Made by a program: the position numbers and the translations under genes. A DNA stretch of 64,000 bases from an uncultured Amylibacter sp. (GTDB lineage: Bacteria > Pseudomonadota > Alphaproteobacteria > Rhodobacterales > Rhodobacteraceae). A model generated the notes under the pieces. That model saw nothing but the letters and a program-made list of their open reading frames with translations, did no database searches and was not told the origin of the DNA. The DNA is taken from assembly GCA_905181935.1 (NCBI GenBank), contig CAJIZV010000004.1:62001-126000 (forward strand), in the 5' to 3' direction. Within the stretch, counting starts at the first letter, position 1; each line of letters opens with the position of its first letter. Below are positions 46,140 through 55,450 of the stretch, in pieces.

Positions 46140-47363
46140 ATGGAAACAACTCTAACAACCCGCGCAGACTTTTACACGTTTGATAATGGCGAAAAGCCAC
46201 CATTACAATTTTCACAAACTGAATATGATTCACGACTTAAGGGCTTGCTAAAAATCATGTCCGATAAAGGCCTTGAGGCAGTAGTTTTAACCTCTATGCA
46301 TTGCGTATCATATTATACTGGGTTTACATATTGTTCGTTTGGTAGACCTTATGCATGCGTTGTGACACACGACCGCGCGTTCACTATTTCTGCTGGTATT
46401 GATGGCGGCCAGCCCGCACGCCGTTCTGCAACAGAGAATATTATATATTCAGATTGGAAGCGAGACAACTTCTGGCGCGCAGTAAAATCATGCCTAGGCA
46501 ATGCCAAAGCACTTGGAATAGAAAGAGATCACCTAACAATAATTCAACAATCAAAAATGATTGAATTTTTAGACCCCATTAAAGTCGATGATATTGCACC
46601 AGCATCGATGCAACAGCGGATGATCAAATCAAATGCAGAATTAGATATAATCCGTGAGGGTGCTCGAGTTGCTGACGTTGGTGGTTTTGCTATCCGAGAT
46701 GCTATTTGTGTTGGTGCCCGCGAAATTGATATATCAATGGCAGGTCGCAATGCAATGGAATTAGAAATCTCAAAAACTTTTCCAGACTCAGAATTGCGTG
46801 ATACATGGGTTTGGTTCCAGTCAGGCCTAAACACAGATGGTGCACACAACCCAGTTACATCTCGCAAATTGGTTAAAGGTGATATTTTGTCATTAAACGC
46901 ATTTCCAATGATTTCTGGCTATTACACCGCTTTAGAACGCACACTATTTGTAGGTGAGCCAAACAAAGAAAGCCTCAAAGTTTGGGAGGCAAATGTAGAG
47001 GCTCACGAACTAGGCATTTCTTTAATTAAAGAAGGAGCGACATGTTCCGGTATAACAGCTGAAATCAATTCATTATTTGAACGTCATAACTTATTGCAAT
47101 ATCGTAGCTTTGGGTATGGTCATTCTTTTGGTGTCTTGTCACACTACTATGGTCGTGAAGCTGGCCTAGAGCTAAGAGAAGATATTGATACAGAACTGAC
47201 ATCCCATATGGTAGTTTCGATGGAACCAATGGTTACACTTCCTGAAAGCAATTTAGCTCGCGGGGGGTATCGTGAACACGACATCTTAGTTTTACAAGAT
47301 GGCGAGGTGGAAAACATTACTAAATTTCCTTATGGCCCAGAGCATAATATAATTAGTGCTTAA
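46140..47363 (+). CDS. Creatinase (creatine amidinohydrolase)
   Basis: 407 residues from ATG 46140 with GGAGG five bases upstream. Hydrolyses creatine to sarcosine and urea. Pita-bread fold: an N-terminal domain with YCSFGRPYACVVT and IDGGQPARRS, and a C-terminal domain with TWVWFQSGLNTDGAHNPVT (catalytic His236), GDILSLNAFPMISGYYTALE and FGYGHSFGVLSHYYGREAGL. These segments read almost word for word like Pseudomonas creatinase as I remember it, and unlike Xaa-Pro peptidases no metal site is evident. The DMGDH-like enzyme at 19-21.5 kb could use the sarcosine. The stop overlaps the convergent EamA stop by four bases. Confidence 0.93.
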   Translation: METTLTTRADFYTFDNGEKPPLQFSQTEYDSRLKGLLKIMSDKGLEAVVLTSMHCVSYYTGFTYCSFGRPYACVVTHDRAFTISAGIDGGQPARRSATENIIYSDWKRDNFWRAVKSCLGNAKALGIERDHLTIIQQSKMIEFLDPIKVDDIAPASMQQRMIKSNAELDIIREGARVADVGGFAIRDAICVGAREIDISMAGRNAMELEISKTFPDSELRDTWVWFQSGLNTDGAHNPVTSRKLVKGDILSLNAFPMISGYYTALERTLFVGEPNKESLKVWEANVEAHELGISLIKEGATCSGITAEINSLFERHNLLQYRSFGYGHSFGVLSHYYGREAGLELREDIDTELTSHMVVSMEPMVTLPESNLARGGYREHDILVLQDGEVENITKFPYGPEHNIISA

Positions 47364-48244
47364 TTAAACTGGCGCGCTTTGTTGCGCGCCAACTTACGCT
47401 CTCGCCAAACAGTATAGACACCCGTTGCAATGACAATACTTGCACCAAACAATGTCCACATATCAGGGCGTTCATGAAAAACAAAAAAACCTACCACTAG
47501 TGCAAATAATAGCCGTGCGTACCTAAATGGCGTGACAACTGCCGCTTCTCCTATGCGGGTAGCAGCAACAATGCCGTAGTACCCTATTACTCCAAACACT
47601 ATCCCACCAAGAACATATAGTAATTCAATTGAAGACGGTTTATTTATAGATTCAGAATTAAATAAAATCAAAACTCCACCAGCAATAAATATCGATGCAA
47701 AAGCTTGAAAGGATACTACAGTCGATGGAACATTTTCTGGTAACCCTCGCGTAATCAAATCGCGCATTGTTACAAATAATACAGCAATCAGTATAAACCC
47801 TACATTAGGATCAAAGGCGTTCATTCCTGGTCTAATGATGATTAATACACCAATTAATCCCACCAAGATAGCTGACCAACGACGCCAACCCACGGCTTCA
47901 CCTAAAAATAGTGCTGCACCCATTGTTATAACTAATGGTGTCACCTGAAATACTGCAGCAACAGTAGATAGTGGTATTAACGTCAATGATAGAACAAAAG
48001 CTGTAGCTGCAATCCCTTCTGCAATAAATCGCCCAACCATTCCAGGCGTCCAAAAGTGTCGGGCTGTTAAAAAATGTCCTTTTAATTTTGCCATAACAGC
48101 AAAAACTGTACCACTACCAATTCCCAACATCATTAAAATTTGACCGGTAGAAATTCCAAAAGATAACTTTTTTACAAATAAATCTTCCATAGTAAAACCG
48201 GCCATAGCGACCAACATCAATAAGATGCCTCTAAAATTATTCAT
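47360..48244 (-). CDS. EamA/DMT-superfamily transporter
   Basis: 294 residues from ATG 48244, where the conserved opening NNFRGILLMLVAMAGF begins and a weak GAAAGA lies upstream; the frame extends 63 bases further without family support. Ten membrane helices in two EamA repeats, with FLGEAVGWRRWSAILVGLIG then IIRPG at the junction. Substrate unknown; its position next to creatinase allows export or uptake of a related metabolite, but that is only proximity. Convergent, stop-overlapping with creatinase. Confidence 0.87.
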   Translation of the reverse strand: MNNFRGILLMLVAMAGFTMEDLFVKKLSFGISTGQILMMLGIGSGTVFAVMAKLKGHFLTARHFWTPGMVGRFIAEGIAATAFVLSLTLIPLSTVAAVFQVTPLVITMGAALFLGEAVGWRRWSAILVGLIGVLIIIRPGMNAFDPNVGFILIAVLFVTMRDLITRGLPENVPSTVVSFQAFASIFIAGGVLILFNSESINKPSSIELLYVLGGIVFGVIGYYGIVAATRIGEAAVVTPFRYARLLFALVVGFFVFHERPDMWTLFGASIVIATGVYTVWRERKLARNKARQFN

Positions 48245-48409
48245 TACATATCTTTCAAGAAGTCGAATGCCGCCACCAAGGCGCCTTTTTAACAAATCAA
48301 GCAACACATATTTTTATCATCAAGATATATATAATTAATTATTATACCTTATCAAATCAGATAATTCACTAACTGGTCAAAACAAAAAAAAAGCGTTATA
48401 GACTGCTTT

Positions 48410-49252
48410 ATGCTAAAAAAACGCTCAGAAATCCATCCACTTTTTGAAGGTGCCCCTAATACTATTGAGTTCAAGAAACTACGCAAACGGATTATCCGCC
48501 AAACCCGCGAAGCTGTTGAACAATATGGCATGATTGAGCGTGGAAAAAAGTGGCTAGTTTGCCTTTCTGGTGGAAAAGACAGTTATACTTTACTGGCTGC
48601 ACTTACTGAAATGCAGTGGCGAGGTTTATTACCAGTCACTATTTTAGCGTGCAATCTTGACCAAGGCCAACCAAACTTTCCAGCTACAGTACTTCCTGAA
48701 TTTTTAGAAAAAATGGGGGTTCCAAATCGCATTGAATACGAAGACACATATTCGATTGTAAAAAAAAAGGTTCCAGCAGGACGCACATATTGCGCTATGT
48801 GTTCACGCCTTCGTCGAGGTAACCTATATCGCGTTGCGCGCGAAGAGGGCTGCTCAGCGGTTGTTTTAGGTCACCATAGAGACGACATGCTAGAAACATT
48901 TTTCATGAATTTATTTCATGGAGGTCGGCTTGCTACAATGCCTCCAAAACTAGTAAACGATGAAGGTGACTTATTTGTCTATCGCCCACTAGCTCATGTT
49001 TCAGAGGCCGATTGCGAAAAGTTTGCACGAGCTATGAAGTATCCAATAATTCCTTGTGATTTATGCGGTTCCCAAGACGGTTTACAGCGCCAACAAGTAA
49101 AAGCAATTTTGGATGGATGGGAAGCTTCCTCACCTGGAAGACGTCAAATTTTATTTAAAAGTTTAACGAATGCACGCCCAAGTCACCTCCTTGATGAAAA
49201 GTTGTTTGATTTTGCAGGCCTGACAAGGCCAAATCCTGCAGAAGATAAATAG
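48410..49252 (+). CDS. ttcA: tRNA 2-thiocytidine(32) synthetase
   Basis: 280 residues. Thiolates C32 of certain tRNAs using an Fe-S cluster and ATP. PP-loop SGGKDS (53-58), catalytic/cluster cysteines in [12 protein letters not shown] and CDLCGSQ, and [18 protein letters not shown]. Sits between EamA (divergent) and yidC, within the block that separates yidD from yidC. Confidence 0.95.
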   Translation: MLKKRSEIHPLFEGAPNTIEFKKLRKRIIRQTREAVEQYGMIERGKKWLVCLSGGKDSYTLLAALTEMQWRGLLPVTILACNLDQGQPNFPATVLPEFLEKMGVPNRIEYEDTYSIVKKKVPAGRTYCAMCSRLRRGNLYRVAREEGCSAVVLGHHRDDMLETFFMNLFHGGRLATMPPKLVNDEGDLFVYRPLAHVSEADCEKFARAMKYPIIPCDLCGSQDGLQRQQVKAILDGWEASSPGRRQILFKSLTNARPSHLLDEKLFDFAGLTRPNPAEDK

Positions 49253-49326
49253 CAATCCCCTTGACCTTTCGTCCAAGAGTCTATTGAACCTACCCAGATG
49301 AAAATTCCTATAATTTGGGCGGAAAA

Positions 49327-51159
49327 ATGCAAGACGATAACAACAAAAATATGATTCTGGCCAGCGTGCTGTCGATGTTAGTGCTTTTGATGTGGTTCTA
49401 CTTTTTCCCACAAGAGCAGCCACAAGTGCCTGCTAAGGATCAATTAGCTCTATCAAATACAGGTGATGTAGTGGCTCCTTCAGCAGGTGGCGTTGTTGCA
49501 ACGGCTCCAACTATTGCAACTACAGTTGCTGAAACACGCGAAGTAGCATTAGCAAAAACTCAACGGGTATACATTAAAACAAACCGTATTGAGGGTTCCC
49601 TATCATTAACAGGCGCTCGGATCGATGATCTGAAGCTATTAGACTATAACGTGCGCTTAAACGATCCGTCTGAGAAAGTAACATTATTGTCTCCTGCAGG
49701 TGGCCCAGCTGCATATTACATTTTACATGGTTTTTCTCCTGCTGGATCTTTGTCCTTTGCAGATGTTCCAACTGCTAGTACTATTTGGTCTGTGAAAGAT
49801 GGCGATATACTTACTCCATCTACACCAGTATCCCTAGAATGGGACAACGGCAAAGGTTTGGTATTTCAAAGAATAATCTCCGTAGATACAGATTATATGT
49901 TTTCAATTACTCAAAGTGTTCAAAATAATACAAATGGTGATGTTGCATTAGCGCCATATGGCCTAATTGCACAAAAAGGTCCAATTTCTAGAGCTGCCTA
50001 TGGTCGTGAAGAAAGCTCAACAAGAGGTGTTTACATACTACACGAAGGATTAATTTATCAAGACGGTGAAAAACGCGATCAAATTGATTATAAAAAACTG
50101 CCAAAACAAACCCTTGCAGAAGGCGCTAGCTTTTTTAGCGCACCTGCAACAAAAGATGGATGGATTGGTTTCACTGGTAAATACTGGATGACCACGCTAA
50201 TTCCAGATAATTCAAGCTTTAAAGCTGTTTCAAAATACACTGAAAACAGCGATCAATATCAAGCAGAAACTCGACAACCTAAAATAACAATTCTGCCAGG
50301 CCAAACAATAGAGGTTCAATCACGCCTGTTCGCTGGGGCAAAAGAATATAGTACAATTAAAGCTTATGAAAAAGATTCTGGGGTACTAGAGTTTGTTGAT
50401 AGTATTGATTGGGGCTTATTCTTTTTTATTACCAAACCTATGTTTGCAGTTTTGCATTGGCTAAATAGTGTAATTGGAAATATGGGTTGGGCAATCATCG
50501 CCCTTACACTACTCATTAAAACTTTACTTTTTCCACTAGCCTATAAATCATTCGTGTCCATGGCACGTATGAAAGAGCTACAACCTGAAATGGAAAAGTT
50601 GAAAGAAAAGCATGGAGATGATCGCCAAGCAATGCAGAAGGCGACAATGGAGATTTATCGCACTAAAAAGGTAAATCCAGCTGCTGGTTGTTTGCCAATT
50701 ATTCTCCAGATTCCAATTTTCTTCTCTTTATATAAAGTTATATTTGTCACGCTAGAACTACGCCACGCTCCATTTATTGGCTGGCTTAAGGATCTATCAG
50801 TACCCGACCCAAGTTCACTACTAAACTTATTTGGCTTGATGCCATGGGGCACCCCAGACCCAACTAATTTCTTTGTGATTTTGTCAATCGGCGTTTGGCC
50901 TATACTGATGGGCATTACAATGTGGCTCCAGCAAAAGCTTAACCCATCACCAACTGACAAAACACAGGCTATGATTTTTGCTTGGATGCCATGGGTGTTT
51001 ATGTTCATGCTGGGTGGCTTCGCCTCTGGTTTAGTAATTTATTGGGTTGCAAATAATACTCTGACTTTCCTTCAGCAATATACAATCATGCGGAGCCAAG
51101 GTGTTAATCCTGATATTTTAGGGAACATGTTTAAGCGCTTCAAAAAAGAAGAGAGCTAG
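49327..51159 (+). CDS. yidC: Membrane protein insertase YidC
   Basis: 610 residues from ATG 49327 (GGCGGA upstream; an in-frame TTG four codons earlier overlaps the SD). Inserts and folds inner-membrane proteins, alone or with SecYEG. N-terminal anchor helix (about 8-25), large periplasmic beta domain (about 60-360), then five-helix insertase core with AMKELQPE-type loop (MARMKELQPEMEKLKEKHG) and NPAAGCLPIILQIPIFFSLY. Its TAG stop shares one base with the GTG start of the next gene. Part of the conserved yidC-(MOSC)-engB-argB run. Confidence 0.97.
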   Translation: MQDDNNKNMILASVLSMLVLLMWFYFFPQEQPQVPAKDQLALSNTGDVVAPSAGGVVATAPTIATTVAETREVALAKTQRVYIKTNRIEGSLSLTGARIDDLKLLDYNVRLNDPSEKVTLLSPAGGPAAYYILHGFSPAGSLSFADVPTASTIWSVKDGDILTPSTPVSLEWDNGKGLVFQRIISVDTDYMFSITQSVQNNTNGDVALAPYGLIAQKGPISRAAYGREESSTRGVYILHEGLIYQDGEKRDQIDYKKLPKQTLAEGASFFSAPATKDGWIGFTGKYWMTTLIPDNSSFKAVSKYTENSDQYQAETRQPKITILPGQTIEVQSRLFAGAKEYSTIKAYEKDSGVLEFVDSIDWGLFFFITKPMFAVLHWLNSVIGNMGWAIIALTLLIKTLLFPLAYKSFVSMARMKELQPEMEKLKEKHGDDRQAMQKATMEIYRTKKVNPAAGCLPIILQIPIFFSLYKVIFVTLELRHAPFIGWLKDLSVPDPSSLLNLFGLMPWGTPDPTNFFVILSIGVWPILMGITMWLQQKLNPSPTDKTQAMIFAWMPWVFMFMLGGFASGLVIYWVANNTLTFLQQYTIMRSQGVNPDILGNMFKRFKKEES

Positions 51160-51905
51160 TGGGGATAGTCGCAAATTTGTGGCGCCACCCAATTAAAGGA
51201 GTCGGACGCGAGGAACTTGCGTCCGTTGATCTTAAAGAAAATTGCTGTATGCCTATGGATCGGCATTGGGCAATAGCCCGTGAAAATTCTAAGGTTAATT
51301 TTAAAGATTTTGAATGGGCTGCTTGCATAAATTTTATCCGTGCGGCGAGTAACTATAAGCTGATGGCAGTAAGCTCAATGCTAGATGATGACACTGGACT
51401 AATTACATTATCTCACCCAGAATTAATTAATTTAACAATAAACCCTAATACAGACAGCCAAGCTTTAATTGATTGGGTAAAGCAAATAATAAACACTAAC
51501 CGTTCAATGCCTACTAATGTCTTCAAGGCCAACCGCGGATTGACTGACAGCTCGTCCCAAACCGTTTCTATACATGTTACTGCAACACTTCTTGATTTAT
51601 CTAAAACCATGCGCCAGCCACTAGACCAACGACGTTTTAGAGGTAATATCTGGTTAGATAATATGATTGCCTGGTCTGAATTTGATTGGATAGGTGAAAC
51701 CATCAGTATAGGCACAACAGAAATCAAGATTACGGGGCCAATTGAGCGATGCATGGCCACAACAGTAAATCCAGATACAGGCACTTCAGATGCAAATACG
51801 CTCGCAGCACTAAATACAACATATGGGCATCAAAACTTTGGTGTATTTGGTGTAGTGAAAAAATCAGGTCATGTTAACATTGGCGATAAGGCAGAATTAA
51901 TCTAA
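51159..51905 (+). CDS. MOSC N-terminal/MOSC domain protein
   Basis: 248 residues beginning at GTG 51159 (TAGTG overlap with yidC, AGAGAG upstream). The opening VANLWRHPIKGVGREEL is the MOSC_N beta-barrel, and GPIERCMATTVNPDTGTSD is the MOSC core, whose Cys would handle sulfur. Related to YcbX/MOCO-sulfurase tails, which act on molybdenum enzymes or N-hydroxylated compounds. Translationally coupled on both sides (TAATG with engB), an arrangement seen in alphaproteobacterial yidC-engB loci. Confidence 0.88.
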   Translation: MGIVANLWRHPIKGVGREELASVDLKENCCMPMDRHWAIARENSKVNFKDFEWAACINFIRAASNYKLMAVSSMLDDDTGLITLSHPELINLTINPNTDSQALIDWVKQIINTNRSMPTNVFKANRGLTDSSSQTVSIHVTATLLDLSKTMRQPLDQRRFRGNIWLDNMIAWSEFDWIGETISIGTTEIKITGPIERCMATTVNPDTGTSDANTLAALNTTYGHQNFGVFGVVKKSGHVNIGDKAELI

Positions 51906-52555
51906 TGGAAATGAAGTATACAATTGCAGATGATGCAACACACGAGGAGGCTGAAGCAGGCCGCTTACTTTTTGCCCAACCTACTGACTTCCTCAAAGGT
52001 GTCGTAGCTATGGATGGCATGCCTCCAGCAGACAGGATGGAAATTTGCTTTGCTGGCCGCTCAAATGTAGGAAAATCAAGTCTCATCAATGCCCTTACTG
52101 GGCGAAAATCTTTGGCTCGGACCTCCAATACACCAGGACGAACTCAAGAAATAAACTTCTTCACATTAGATGATAGTTATTATCTAGTGGATGTTCCAGG
52201 CTATGGATATGCAAATGCTCCCGTTCCAATAGTACGCAAATGGCAAGCCTTACTGAAAGCGTATTTATCAGGAAGAGCATCTCTGCGTCGAGTTTTTTTA
52301 CTAATAGACTCACGACATGGGGTCAAAGACGTTGATAAAGAAATTATGGACCTATTAGGTCGCTCAGCTGTTACTTTTCAAGTAGTTCTAACAAAGGCAG
52401 ATAAACCTAAAAAAGCAGAATTAGATAAAGTTATAGAAGAAACAGGTAAAGTTGTTGCTAAATATCCTGCAGCTTATCCTGAATTCGTACTTACCTCATC
52501 CGAGAAGGGTGATGGCATACCTACTTTACGCCACATTATTCGCACACTGGTTTAA
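51905..52555 (+). CDS. engB: Ribosome-assembly GTPase EngB/YsxC
   Basis: 216 residues. GTPase needed for 50S subunit maturation. G1 GRSNVGKS (51-58), G2 TPGRTQ, G3 DVPGYGYA, G4 TKADK and G5 TSSEKG are all present in order. Its ATG shares a base with the MOSC stop. Followed by argB after 72 bases. Confidence 0.96.
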   Translation: MEMKYTIADDATHEEAEAGRLLFAQPTDFLKGVVAMDGMPPADRMEICFAGRSNVGKSSLINALTGRKSLARTSNTPGRTQEINFFTLDDSYYLVDVPGYGYANAPVPIVRKWQALLKAYLSGRASLRRVFLLIDSRHGVKDVDKEIMDLLGRSAVTFQVVLTKADKPKKAELDKVIEETGKVVAKYPAAYPEFVLTSSEKGDGIPTLRHIIRTLV

Positions 52556-52627
52556 TACTTCGACTTAACCCTCTTGGCGGCAGTGTTTTTCCACGTTAAA
52601 CTTATTAAAAAAATGGTGGATAGACGA

Positions 52628-53491
52628 ATGGAGAAGTCACAGGCTATGGAACGTGATTCAATTTCAACAGCAAGGATGCTTTCAGAGGCTTTACCTCATA
52701 TCCAACGCCATGATGGGTCAATCATTGTTATAAAATTAGGTGGACACGCAATGTCTAGCGCAGAAGCAATGCAAAGCTTTGCCCGAGACATAGTCTTAAT
52801 GCATCAATGCAATTTAAAGCCAGTTATAGTTCATGGCGGCGGTCCCATGATTGATGAGATGCTAGATAAGCTTAAAATTCCTACAAAGTTTATAGATGGA
52901 AAACGTATTAGCACTAAAGAGACCGTCGAAGTCGTTGAGATGGTGCTATCTGGTAAAGTAAATAAAACAATTGTTCAGGCTATTAATGGTCAAGGCGGTA
53001 AGGCCGTTGGCTTATCGGGAAAAGATGCTGATTTATTACAATGCAAGCAAGCTGATATTGATTTGGGTATGGTTGGTGAACCAGTTTCTGTTAATGCAGA
53101 TGTAATTCACTCGCTACTAGAAAATGGTTTTATACCAGTGATCGCTCCTTTGGGGGCCGGCATGAATGGGGAAACATTTAATGTGAATGGCGATACAGCA
53201 GCAGGTGCAATCGCAGGTGGCTTAAAAGCTGACCGATTATTATTATTAACAGATGTAGACGGTGTTAAAGATAAAGAGGGAGATGTGTTAACTAATCTTT
53301 CAGCAGATCAGGTTAACGCAATGACCAGTGATGGTGTTATAGCAGGTGGTATGATCCCAAAGACACAAACAGCGCTTGATGCAATCTCTTCAGGTGTTAG
53401 GGCGGTCGTCATTATGGATGGACGTTCACCAAATGCATGCTTACTTGAATTATTTACGGATCACGGGGCTGGCTCCATGATCCGTAAATGA
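52628..53491 (+). CDS. argB: Acetylglutamate kinase
   Basis: 287 residues from ATG 52628 (TGGA seven bases upstream); an upstream in-frame start would add 18 residues and an internal ATG would remove six. Phosphorylates N-acetylglutamate in arginine synthesis. Amino-acid-kinase fold with [41 protein letters not shown] and [13 protein letters not shown]. The engB-argB neighbourhood is typical of alphaproteobacteria. Confidence 0.96.
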   Translation: MEKSQAMERDSISTARMLSEALPHIQRHDGSIIVIKLGGHAMSSAEAMQSFARDIVLMHQCNLKPVIVHGGGPMIDEMLDKLKIPTKFIDGKRISTKETVEVVEMVLSGKVNKTIVQAINGQGGKAVGLSGKDADLLQCKQADIDLGMVGEPVSVNADVIHSLLENGFIPVIAPLGAGMNGETFNVNGDTAAGAIAGGLKADRLLLLTDVDGVKDKEGDVLTNLSADQVNAMTSDGVIAGGMIPKTQTALDAISSGVRAVVIMDGRSPNACLLELFTDHGAGSMIRK

Positions 53492-53502
53492 ATTAAAGTA
53501 AA

Positions 53503-54294
53503 ATGTCAGACGCACTCATCAGATTTATTTTCTTTCTAAGTATTCTTTTTGTACTAATTGTGGCTGAGACTATTATGCCTAAAAAGTGTCGTGTTCATCC
53601 TCGTCAGGGAAGATGGGCTACTAATGGAATAATCACTATACTTAACACTGCAACGCTAAATATTATGAATATAGGCATACCTCTCCTTGCGATTGGTGCC
53701 GCATTAGACGCTAGTATTAAAGGCTGGGGGTTTTTCAATCAATTAAACCTACCCTCTTGGATCGAAATTATAACTGCAGTCATAATTTTAGACTTTATAG
53801 TATGGGCACAACATTTTCTTAGTCACAAAATTCCATTTATGTGGCGGTTCCATCGCATGCACCATTCAGACCGTGACCTCGATGTTACATCAGGGTTTCG
53901 GTTTCACCCAATTGAAATTGCATTTTCTATGATCATAAAGATTGTAGCTGTTTATATACTTGGCCCAACTGCAATCGCAGTTATTACATTTGAAATTATT
54001 TTAAATGGTATGGCCATGTTTAATCATGCAAATTTAAAGTTACCCAAGCGATTGAATGAAGTGTTATGTAAATTTTTAGTAACGCCAGATATGCACCGTA
54101 TTCATCATTCAATATACCGCGAAGAACATGATACTAATTATGGATTCTCATTATCAATTTGGGATAAAATATTTGGCTGCTATATATCTCAACCCCGTGA
54201 CGGCCATGCTAAAATGAAACTTGGATTAGAATGGCAAGATAATAACCCTACTAAATTAGGCTGGTCTTTATGGCTTCCATTCCGAAAACTTTAA
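53503..54294 (+). CDS. Sterol desaturase / fatty acid hydroxylase family membrane protein
   Basis: 263 residues with four or five membrane helices and the di-iron His boxes HFLSHKIPFMWRFHRMHHSD (His-rich, about 107-126) and HRIHHS (about 198-203). Family members hydroxylate or desaturate lipids, carotenoids or sterols; the substrate here is not known. Its end overlaps the next gene by 25 bases, and it starts 11 bases after argB, so argB, this gene, the Fe-S protein and sixA may be one transcript. Confidence 0.88.
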   Translation: MSDALIRFIFFLSILFVLIVAETIMPKKCRVHPRQGRWATNGIITILNTATLNIMNIGIPLLAIGAALDASIKGWGFFNQLNLPSWIEIITAVIILDFIVWAQHFLSHKIPFMWRFHRMHHSDRDLDVTSGFRFHPIEIAFSMIIKIVAVYILGPTAIAVITFEIILNGMAMFNHANLKLPKRLNEVLCKFLVTPDMHRIHHSIYREEHDTNYGFSLSIWDKIFGCYISQPRDGHAKMKLGLEWQDNNPTKLGWSLWLPFRKL

Positions 54295-54926
54295 CACTAG
54301 GTGAAATAGCTGCTAATTGCATATCTAGTGGGCTAGATGTTTCAGGCGCATTCCACCACAATAATAATCAAACTTTAATTTTGCTTAGTCCTGCAAAAGA
54401 TTTTTGGGAAACCTTCAAAGTTAGTCATGAATATCAAGACAACTCACTCAATCCAATTGACCGATGGTCAACTCGAATTATTTCAGAACTAGCTATACAA
54501 CTATCTGCTACTCCAAAGTTCCCATTTGGCGGCCCACCTTATTCCCCGTTCTTAGAATGGGCCAAGAGATCCAATCGTGCTTGGATATCACCTTTAGGTA
54601 TGTTGGTGCATGACACCATGGGCATGATGATAAGTTATCGTGGAGCTTTAATTTTAGATTCGCTTATCAAATTACCAAACACAAAGTCACTAAAACCTTG
54701 CAATACCTGCGTGAATAAACCTTGTATAAATGCATGCCCAGCACGCGCAATTTCTAGCATAGAATATAATATTATTAAATGTCATAGTTTCTTAAAGACT
54801 TCAGGTGGAAAAGTTTGCATGACAGGAGCATGTCAGGTACGAACTTCATGTCCAATTTCAGTTGCAGTACAACGTGATCCAGAACATAATCTTTTACATA
54901 TGCGCGCGTTTAAAGGAGAAATATGA
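54270..54926 (+). CDS. Ferredoxin-like Fe-S protein (QueG-like cysteine layout)
   Basis: 218 residues. Eight cysteines: CNTCVNKPCINACPARAI (CxxCxxxxCxxxCP) plus a second set in KCHSFLKT...KVCMTGACQ and TSCPIS, enough for two [4Fe-4S] clusters. The N-terminal 130 residues are not a recognised cofactor domain by eye. The C-terminal organisation recalls epoxyqueuosine reductase, but the cobalamin half is absent or divergent. It could supply electrons to the overlapping di-iron hydroxylase gene (inference from overlap). ATGA overlap with sixA. Confidence 0.72.
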   Translation: MASIPKTLTLGEIAANCISSGLDVSGAFHHNNNQTLILLSPAKDFWETFKVSHEYQDNSLNPIDRWSTRIISELAIQLSATPKFPFGGPPYSPFLEWAKRSNRAWISPLGMLVHDTMGMMISYRGALILDSLIKLPNTKSLKPCNTCVNKPCINACPARAISSIEYNIIKCHSFLKTSGGKVCMTGACQVRTSCPISVAVQRDPEHNLLHMRAFKGEI

Positions 54927-55423
54927 AACGACTTATACTAACTCGACACGCAAAGTCTGGATGGGATAACATAGAGTTAACTGACCATGAACGTACACTT
55001 AATGACCGTGGTCGCGAAGCCTGTGGCCTTATAAGCGAGTGGTTATTGGTTAATCAGTACATGCCAGAACAAGTTTTTGCTTCAACCGCTACTCGATGCA
55101 GGGAAACATGGGAACGTATTGGCAAAGTAATGAAATGTGATGCGCCTGTTTCTTACAAAAATAATTTGTATCACTGCTCACCTAACATAATTTTACAGCA
55201 TCTCAGAAATGCTACATTCACAACAGTTTTACTCACAGCTCACAATCCTGGAATAGGCGAGTTTGCAGAAAAAATATGTGCGTCACCTCCAAAACATCAA
55301 AGGTTTTTAGGTTACCCATCTGCATCAACCACTGTGGTAGATTTTGATATAAATAATTGGACAGATATTACATTTGGCTCAGGCATATGCAGGGGGTTTG
55401 TTATTCCTAGTGAGCTCAAATGA
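54923..55423 (+). CDS. sixA: SixA-family phosphohistidine phosphatase
   Basis: 166 residues. Histidine phosphatase with LTRHAKSGWDN (His9), RTLNDRGREACGL, ASTATRCRETWERIG and AHNPGIGEF. E. coli SixA removes phosphate from histidines such as that of NPr in PTS-Ntr; a PTS cluster with HPr lies 4 kb away, though a link is only speculation. Starts inside the stop of the Fe-S protein gene. Confidence 0.87.
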   Translation: MKRLILTRHAKSGWDNIELTDHERTLNDRGREACGLISEWLLVNQYMPEQVFASTATRCRETWERIGKVMKCDAPVSYKNNLYHCSPNIILQHLRNATFTTVLLTAHNPGIGEFAEKICASPPKHQRFLGYPSASTTVVDFDINNWTDITFGSGICRGFVIPSELK

Positions 55424-55450
55424 AATTGAATAAATACTTTAGGAACTAGA

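Noticed and set aside
46140..47363. Xaa-Pro aminopeptidase (M24)
   Set aside because: The fold is shared, but the DGAHNPVT and FGYGHSFGVLSHYYGRE stretches match creatinase and the metal ligands of M24 peptidases are not evident.
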